From positions 3,067,874 to 3,131,873 of the forward strand of contig QXEO01000143.1 of the NCBI GenBank assembly GCA_007115705.1: a DNA stretch of 64,000 bases, written 5' to 3'. Position numbers and translations under genes: made by a program. The notes under the pieces are model-generated. The model did not search any database. It saw only the letters and a program-made list of their open reading frames with translations, and was not told the origin of the DNA. Below are positions 58,152 to 64,000 of this stretch, piece by piece. The DNA comes from Dactylis glomerata (lineage: Eukaryota > Streptophyta > Magnoliopsida > Poales > Poaceae). Positions within the stretch are counted from its first letter, which is position 1, and each line of letters opens with the position of its first letter.

Positions 58152-59578
58152 TGATACGTCTCAAACGTATCTATAATTTTCAATGATCCACATGCTTGTT
58201 TTACACCATTTGCTTCATGTTTTGTTTACACTTCATGGCATTTTTATGCGATTTCCGGAACTAAGCTATTGACAAGATGCCACAGTGCTAGTTCCCTGTT
58301 TTTTGCTGTTTTTGTGTTTCAGAAAAGCTACACATATTCTCGGAATTGGACAAAATAAAAGCCGAAACTCCTATTTTTCCCGGACAAAGGACGATGACCG
58401 AAAGAGAGCCGAAAGGGGGCCAGAGGGCAGGCTCACCAGGGGGTGGCGCCCCCCCCCTCCTGGCCATGCCAGGGGGTGGTGAGGCCCCCCTAGTGGCTCT
58501 ATGAGGCCGCCTCTCCGCCTATAAAGAGCCTTCCGAAGGAAAACCCTAAAACAATCGGCGTTTTTTCCAGAACAGTTCCGCAGCGCCGCCGCCGTCGAAA
58601 ACAAATTTGGGGGACAGAAATCTCTGTTCCGGCACCCTGCCGGGACGGGGAAGTGCCCCCAGAGCGATCTCCATCGACGTTGTCGCCTCCTCTGCCGTCT
58701 CCATTGACTTCACTGCCATCTCCACCAACGTTGTTGTCTCCTATGATGAGGAGGGAGTAGTTCTCCCCCGGGGCTAAGGGCTCTGCCGGTAGCTATGTGG
58801 TTCACCTCTCTCTCCCATGATGTGATCTTTATGTGATTGTGAGCTTTGTATCTGGTTGAATTGGTAGATGTTATTATTCAGATATTATGCTACTCCCGTG
58901 CTTTATTATTGTAATCTCCGGAGACATCTTGTATCGTAATGTGAAGGTGACTAGTGTGCGCATTATGTGTGTCTTTTTGGTTAATATCTCTATGAATTGT
59001 TGGTGCTTGTTGGAACTATCTAGTGTGTTCATGGTGATAGTGTGGGACAATCTAGTTTTGGGACATGCGAACTTTGAGGAGTGCTTCGTAGCCCTACACA
59101 TGATTAGTGTTTGTTATCCATTGGAGAATAGTTTAGAGTGACATATTGAAGTTAGTATCTATTGGTTCAATTATGTTATTTTGTTGAGAGTGACCACTAG
59201 TGAAAGTATAATCCCTAGGCCTTGTTTCCAAGCATTGAATACAGTTTACATTCATTTTTGTTACATGTTTGCTCGCAGTGATATTTATTTCAGATTACAT
59301 TTACTACTCATAATCATCACTACTACTTGTATTTCACTATCTATTCGCAGAACTAGTGCACCTATACATCTGACAGGTGTATTGGGTGTGTTGGGGACAC
59401 AAGAGACCTTCTGTATCGTAATTGCAGGGTTGCTTGAGAGGGATAGCTTTGACCTCCTCCTCCCTGAGTTCGATAAACCTTGGGTGATCCACTTAAGGGA
59501 AACTTGCTGCTGTTCTACAAATCTCTGCACTTGGAGGTCCAACACTATCTACAAGAACAGACGCATGCGTAGACATCA
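58152..59578 (+). repeat. 3' LTR of Athila-like element F
   Basis: 1,427 bp from TGATACGTCTCAAACG to GCGTAGACATCA. Its 5' third resembles the B and E LTRs (CGTATCTATAATTTT, palindromic GC region around 58435-58485, TATA-like CCTATAAAGAGCC at 58519, CGGCACCCTGCCGGGACGGGG). The remainder is a different module, with GTGACCACTAGTGAAAG and GAACTAGTGCACCTATAC, known to me from very abundant Triticeae Gypsy LTRs of the Fatima/Sabrina/WHAM kind. I do not assign one name. The next bases are inside Copia L pol, so F was inserted there; the TSD cannot be checked. Confidence 0.85.
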
Positions 59579-60744
59579 ATCAGCCTAATGGATTTGTGGT
59601 AAAAGGTGAATAGAGAAAGGTGTGCAAGTTGTTAAAATCTTTATATGGCCTGAAACAAGAATCTAAGCAATGGCATGAGAAGTTTGATAGAACTTTAACT
59701 TCTATCGGCTTTGTCGTTAATGAGGCTAACAAGTGCGTCTACTATCGACATTATGGGGGCGAAGGTGTTATATTGTGTTTGTACGTGGATGATATTCTCA
59801 TCTTTGGTACAAACATGAAAGTAATACATGAGGTAAAGTCTTTCTTGTCAAAGAGCTTTGATATGAAAGATCTGGGAGAAGCTAATGTGATTCTGAACAT
59901 CAAGTTGAATAAGAACGAGAGTAGGATTACTTTATCGCAATCCCACTATGTTGAGAAGATCTTGAGCCGGTTTGACTTTATTGATAGCAAGTCTTCTCCA
60001 ACACCTTATCATACCAGTGTGATATTACATAAGAACAAGAAAGAACCAATAGATCAATTGAAATATTCTCAGATCACTGGTTCACTCATGTACTTAGCAA
60101 GCGCGATAAGACCTGACATCTCTTTTGCTGTGAGCAAGTTGAGTAGGTTCATGTCAAACCCGGGTATTGATCATTGGCGTGCACTTGAAAGGGTCATGCG
60201 CTATCTATGTGGTACAATGAGTTACGGGATTCACTATTTTGGGCACCCTGCTGTGCTTGAAGGATATAGTGACGCAAATTGGATCTCTGATGTAGATGAT
60301 ATCAAAGCCACTAGTGGGTATGTGTTTACCTTTGGAGGTGGCTCAGTGTGATGGAGATCTTGTAGGCAAACCATATTGACGAGGTCAACTATGGAAGCAG
60401 AACTTACTGCTTTAGACACATCCACTGTAGAGTCAGAATGGCTGCGTGAGCTCTTGATGGACTTGTCCGTGGTTGAAAAACTTGTGTTGACCATCCTCTT
60501 GAATTGTGACAACCAAATAGTTATTGTCAGAGTGAACAATTCTAAGGATAACACCAAGTCATCAGTACACGTAAAAAGATATTTGAAGTCTGTCAGAAAA
60601 TTGCGAAACTCTGGAGTAATAACTGTTACGTATATTCAAACAAACAAAAACCTAGCAGATCACTTTACCAAGGGACTATCACAGAATATGATAGACAATG
60701 CATCGAGGGAGACGGGTTTGAGACCCATAGATGTTATGCCATAG
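59579..60744 (+). pseudogene. Copia pol C-terminal part (RT end and RNase H) of element L
   Basis: Reads from QPNGFVVKG through KSLYGLKQESKQWHEKFD, the RT catalytic LYVDDILIFG, and YLASAIRPDISFAVSKLSRF to the RNase H region (GYSDANWISDVDDIKATSGYVF, then ELTALDTSTVESEWLRELL and NLADHFTKGL), stopping at 60744. The upstream part (gag, protease, integrase, RT fingers) is missing because F interrupts it. Two in-frame stops: TAG at 59611-59613 and TGA at 60349-60351, the latter in the usual G-G-x-V-S-W-x-S motif of Copia RNase H. Non-functional. Confidence 0.93.
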
Positions 60745-61287
60745 CGGTAACCCAACCTTTGTGATCGGAGATCCTGTGAATTGGGACCTGGAAAAAATAG
60801 GCTAGTGGTTTAACTGAGGAGAGTATTTTGTAACCCTCTCTATGTGAAGATGCATAACTCTCAAACTCTGTAAGGCAGGTTGGCAACATGCCTTAATGTG
60901 TTTCTGTTGGCTATGATTAGCAAAGATGTTATTCTAGAGAGCATTCTTGAAAGAACACGCATATATGAGTCCGACTGTAAAAAGTCGCAGTCTATGAGAT
61001 TTGGGTGATCTCTAGTAAACTCATGAAGAGATCAGGGAGTACGACGCATATGCTCCAACCCACGGGGTAGGCTACTGGCATTCATGTAGTGGTTATGACT
61101 TTGAGTGAAATCTTGACGCAGCAAACTTGCAATTCAAGGTGTAGTCCATTGTTCAAGTTGCTGATAGATGTAGATTAAGGTTCTAGGCGGAAGTTCAACT
61201 TAACAGTCTCTCCTAAAACACTGGTATATAAACAAGTAGTGAGGTTTGACAAATCTCTAAATGGGTATTTGAGATCTGGTGGGGGAT
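60745..61287 (+). mobile_element. Copia L 3' untranslated internal region and polypurine tract
   Basis: No coding potential. It ends with the purine-rich GATCTGGTGGGGGAT directly before the LTR. Confidence 0.7.
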
Positions 61288-61786
61288 TATTAAAATATTG
61301 GGCCTTTTCCTATGGGCCCATATTAGATTTCAGAAATTTCTAGAAATCTCAAAGCCCATGTGTGTGAGCCTATGTGACATGCAACCCAAGTTGTTGGCTG
61401 CACAAGGGCAAGAGGTGGGAGCTAAGTTTAGTCCCACATAGAAAGTTAGGAGAGATGTAGACCAACATATAAGGTGGGGTGTTGCACCACTTGGTAAGTG
61501 AGTGATAAGATAAGTGCCACATGCGTGCTCCTCCTCCTCCTCGCTCGTCTCGTCTCGACTCGACACGACACATCACGACGCGCACGCGCGCCGCGGTTTG
61601 CGGAATTGAGCCTCAGAGCCAAGCTTATCTTTTTGCTGCATAGAAAAACCAAACGTTTGACCAAGTCTTTGACGGACGCGTCACAGCTAGTCGGTTCAGG
61701 TCGGTCCCGGATCGTGGGCTCCTGTAACCGACTCAGGTGTGCGACGTGGGTGTGGCCCATGTTGCTAGGGTTTCTCCTCTGCATGC

Positions 61787-61796
61787 CTATATGAAC
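61787..61796 (+). promoter_or_regulatory. TATA-like element in the L LTR
   Basis: CCTATATGAA in the middle of the LTR, downstream of CGTGGGTGTGGCCC. Placement fits a U3/R boundary; the match to consensus is moderate. Confidence 0.4.
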
Positions 61797-62244
61797 TCTT
61801 GCCTGGCTACCACCACACACACCCTGAAACCAATCAAGGTTTTGCCTATCGCTACTTGCACCGCCATCATAGTTTACCTAATCCCGAGCACCGGCATGCA
61901 CCGGCGAACGGGAGAGCAAGTCTCCGGAACCACTCGCATTTGTGATCCTGTACGGGAGAGGGCGAATTAGGTTTTTGAAAAGTGCTTTGCGCGAATGCTC
62001 GAGTTCTTTATCACGGGTCGTCTTCCTTCCAAGTCGGGCAGTGCTGCCTACCGCCGTCTGCTTCGTCCGGTCTTCTCCAACATTGTCATCAACAACGTTA
62101 CTGCTGCGACTACATCTGCAAATGAACGGTACATGCAATGTGTTCCTATTTCGTTATTCATCATGTTCTACGAGTACATGTTTAGTTGCTGTTTGTTTCC
62201 GTTCATCTCATTGTTTAGTACATCTATTATGTTCGAGTTATATG

Positions 62245-62255
62245 TGGTAGTAGCT
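62245..62255. repeat. 11-bp target duplication of the retroposon, left copy
   Basis: TGGTAGTAGCT, repeated exactly at 63395-63405. Confidence 0.9.
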
Positions 62256-63394
62256 TTTTTTCGATAAAGAGTATATATTAATATTGCGAAGATACCAATT
62301 ACACCCAGCCTCTGCAATAACGCATTGCCCTAGCGGTATTACGGATGCACATAGCCAAAAAAGAAGGAAGAATTACAAAAAAGAAAAGTCCCACTATAGT
62401 GTGATATATTCCTTAGAACAACTGTACTAACACCACTAAGACAGCACCAGAAGTCCAGCTTCTCCAAAAGTGACACCTTCAAGAAGGGAACAGTGCACAA
62501 GCGCCGCCGTCGGCCGATCATAGATCTCAGTTTTTCACCCTGAAGAAAGTCCCCGCTCTAAAAGCAATGCCTTCAACAAGGTCACTGCCAGACACAACCA
62601 ATTAAGCTCAGACCTTAGATTTTCACCCTGAAAGATAAGACTTTAGACTTCTCCTGTGCAGTCGGCCCCACTTGCATACCGCTGCTTCAAGTCACAAATC
62701 ACCTAGCCAATTCCTCATCGCCACAAAACTGAAATCACTGTTGCTAGTCCATAGATCTGGCCTTCCATGACATTCTCCACCAGCACCATGGAACGAGAAA
62801 TCGTGCTTCATGGTATTAACAGTCTGTAGAGCTTCGAAACACTCTCTCTGAAACCAAACGGTTAGATAAAAACATGGGTGCACACGAGCGAAAACCACCG
62901 ATCCATCTATCTCCAGGCATTGGTCGCTGATGGAAGTTTGCTAGCGGAGGCTTCCGGAACACGACCGTCCAGCCAAATCGATGGAAACAAGCATCCAACT
63001 GATCTCATCTTGACGTGAGAAGGAACCCTAGGACCACCTCCATTAATTTAGCCGAGCTGTGCATCCCGATGTGACCCGCCGGTAACCTGCGGGGTCTACC
63101 TTTTTGAGCGACCAACGACCATGGCCAGTGGCACGAAAGGAGGCCGCAGCGCACGGCCAGACCACCATGTAATCCGTCTGTGCTCCTGGGCGTATAGAGG
63201 TCGAGTCGGCAACAGGGCCGAGAGCGGCTCGGCGGAGCAAGAACTCCCGATGCACCTACGAGTCCGAGCAGCCCCGCCGGGCAGAGCACGGGCGCATGTT
63301 GTCAAGAGGCGACCGAGCCCCGCGGCGTTGACCCGCCCGCACAGCAGCCGGACACGGGAGCTGCGAGGCCACGGACGCCATGGACAGGAGCACA
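62256..63394 (-). mobile_element. 1.1-kb non-LTR retroposon, minus strand
   Basis: Flanked by an exact 11-bp duplication and, at its left edge, a run of six T that is the minus-strand poly(A) tail following ...CTCTTTATCG. The minus-strand 3' end GGGTGTAATTGGTATC..AATATATA is a repeat terminus I associate with abundant Triticeae LINE-like or SINE-like elements. Variable-length duplications and a terminal A run are hallmarks of target-primed reverse transcription. No RT or endonuclease ORF is present; reading frames of up to 114 codons in the GC-rich right part are on both strands and unrecognised. It is either a 5'-truncated LINE 3' end or a non-coding passenger. Confidence 0.8.
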
Positions 63395-63465
63395 TGGTAG
63401 TAGCTAGCGTTGTCATATTTAATATTCTGAAATTAATCATGTAAATTATGCCTAATTATCCAACA

Positions 63466-63799
63466 TCTGGTACATCGTCGATTCAGAATTAACTCTCTTG
63501 TTCTTGGATCAATAGTGTATGGTTATGTGATGATCAGTTTAATTCTCCTATTCTCGGTGAACATGAGGTTGACAAATACGCTTTATTTATCTTGGATCAA
63601 TAGTGTATGGTTATGATCAGTTTAATTCTCCTGTTCTCGGTGAAACACCGAACACCACAACGAAATCAGGTATGTATGCATGATTTCAATCTGAAGCTTG
63701 TTCCAAATTCCGCTAATTTCAGTACTCTACAAAAAAAAATGTGCTAATGCGTTCCTCGCATGTTCTCAATCCCTCGTTAGCACCCCCAAAGACTCTTCT
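63466..63799 (-). other. 3' flank of the glycosyltransferase gene with a short tandem duplication
   Basis: Between the L LTR and the stop codon. Contains two copies of a segment TCTTGGATCAATAGTGTATG...CTCGGTGAA (63502-63562 and 63590-63643), one with 5 extra bases. No gene. It presumably includes the 3' UTR. Confidence 0.6.
63582..63587 (-). promoter_or_regulatory. Possible polyadenylation signal of the glycosyltransferase
   Basis: AATAAA on the minus strand about 215 bp after the stop codon, a usual distance for plant 3' UTRs. Confidence 0.35.
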
Positions 63800-64000
63800 C
63801 TACTTGTAACATCTGAGTTGCTGAATAAATCTGTCAATATACCTCTCATGGCACTCCGTGTCCGACACAATCTCTTGCAGCTTCTTGGCGTTGGCCGCAA
63901 ACACTCTCCTTCCTTCTTCCTCAACCGCTACAGCCCGAATAGCCATGGCGACGCCTTCTCTGTCAAACGATCCGTCGTGTTCGTTTCTCGGCACCTGGAC
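63800..64000 (-). CDS. UDP-glycosyltransferase (GT1), C-terminal 66 residues, runs off the right edge
   Basis: The minus-strand frame is open to the window end and stops with TAG at 63800-63802. It reads VQVPRNEHDGSFDREGVAMA, then a helix-forming AIRAVAVEEEGRRVFAANA, KKLQEIVSDTECHERYID and RFIQQLRCYK. This is the standard C-terminal helix of plant family-1 glycosyltransferases, closest in style to the UGT91 (anthocyanidin or soyasaponin rhamnosyl/glucosyltransferase-like) group. These cytosolic enzymes transfer sugar from UDP-sugars to small molecules. The sugar-binding PSPG box lies outside the window, so substrate and intactness cannot be judged. No internal damage is visible. It is the only ordinary plant gene here, and Copia L lies 334 bp downstream of its stop. 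Confidence 0.85.
   Translation of the reverse strand, partial: VQVPRNEHDGSFDREGVAMAIRAVAVEEEGRRVFAANAKKLQEIVSDTECHERYIDRFIQQLRCYK

Larger units (their letters stand above)
61288..63465 (+). repeat. 3' LTR of Copia L, containing a retroposon
   Basis: Begins TATTAAAATATTGGGCC, evidently TGTTAAAAT... with its G mutated to A, and ends TTATCCAACA at 63465. Removing the retroposon and one TSD copy leaves an LTR of about 1.03 kb. A TATA-like CCTATATGAA lies near 61787, followed by an R/U5 region with CGGGAGAGGGCGAATTAGG. Short ORFs around 61370-61970 on both strands are not protein genes. Confidence 0.8.

Noticed and set aside
61370..62138. Arginine- and serine-rich frames in the L LTR
   Set aside because: They fall over the LTR promoter and leader, on both strands, without homology to known proteins.

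Overview
This window is intergenic DNA from a grass, most likely a pooid (Triticeae or a close relative such as an oat- or ryegrass-type genome). The evidence is an almost unbroken nest of LTR retrotransposons whose LTRs start TGATACGTC...AAACGTATC (abundant Athila-like Gypsy groups of pooid grasses), TGAAGGAAATATGCCC (the Angela/BARE/WIS Copia group) and TGTAAC (chromodomain Gypsy). At the far right edge is the 3' end of one ordinary plant gene, a family-1 UDP-glycosyltransferase on the minus strand. No bacterial-type genes, CRISPR arrays, rRNA or tRNA genes were seen.

Layout. Letters are mine; family names are not assigned where I cannot support them. 1-3040: 3' part of a decayed chromodomain Gypsy (C), with integrase remnant and 3' LTR. 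3041-6967: 3' internal region and 3' LTR of an Athila-like Gypsy (B). 6968-15077: non-autonomous Gypsy A, with a 5'-truncated 5' LTR, a frameshifted gag-protease, a second broken ORF and a complete 3' LTR. 15078-16061: minus-strand Gypsy LTR fragment (K). 16062-17779 and 30764-31228: minus-strand Angela-like Copia (J), interrupted by I. 17780-30763: complete Tekay-like chromovirus (I), 12,984 bp, TSD AGTAG, LTRs about 99% alike, with an extra ORF before gag and a disabled gag-pol. 31229-33203 and 41612-42581: minus-strand Athila-like element D. 33204-41611: sibling element E, inserted into D's protease with TSD CAACA. 42582-42767 and 52907-53685: a minus-strand LTR (G, probably D's own 5' LTR), interrupted by H. 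42768-52901: gag-only Copia-type element H, TSD GCATG. 53686-59578: plus-strand Athila-like element F, 5'-truncated. 59579-63465: 3' half of Copia L (pol remnant and 3' LTR), whose LTR holds a 1.1-kb retroposon with an 11-bp TSD. 63466-64000: 3' flank and last coding exon of the glycosyltransferase.

Nesting, inferred from target duplications and broken homologies: C lies in B, B in A's 5' LTR, A in K, K in J's LTR; I lies in J; E and H lie in D; D abuts F; F lies in L. A, B, D, E and F share a long non-coding 3' domain and none shows reverse transcriptase or integrase in the window, so they look like parasites mobilised by an absent partner. The only near-complete pol (element I) carries two nonsense codons and a lysine in place of the catalytic integrase glutamate. 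No element here can be autonomous as it stands.

The observations most worth following are: a polypurine-tract-like motif duplicated about 2.2 kb upstream of the real PPT in B, E and F; a GC-rich hairpin upstream of the LTR TATA box that keeps its pairing through paired changes and recurs inside element A; non-coding blocks shared between A and the B/D/E/F group although their LTRs differ; and the extra 5' ORF of element I.
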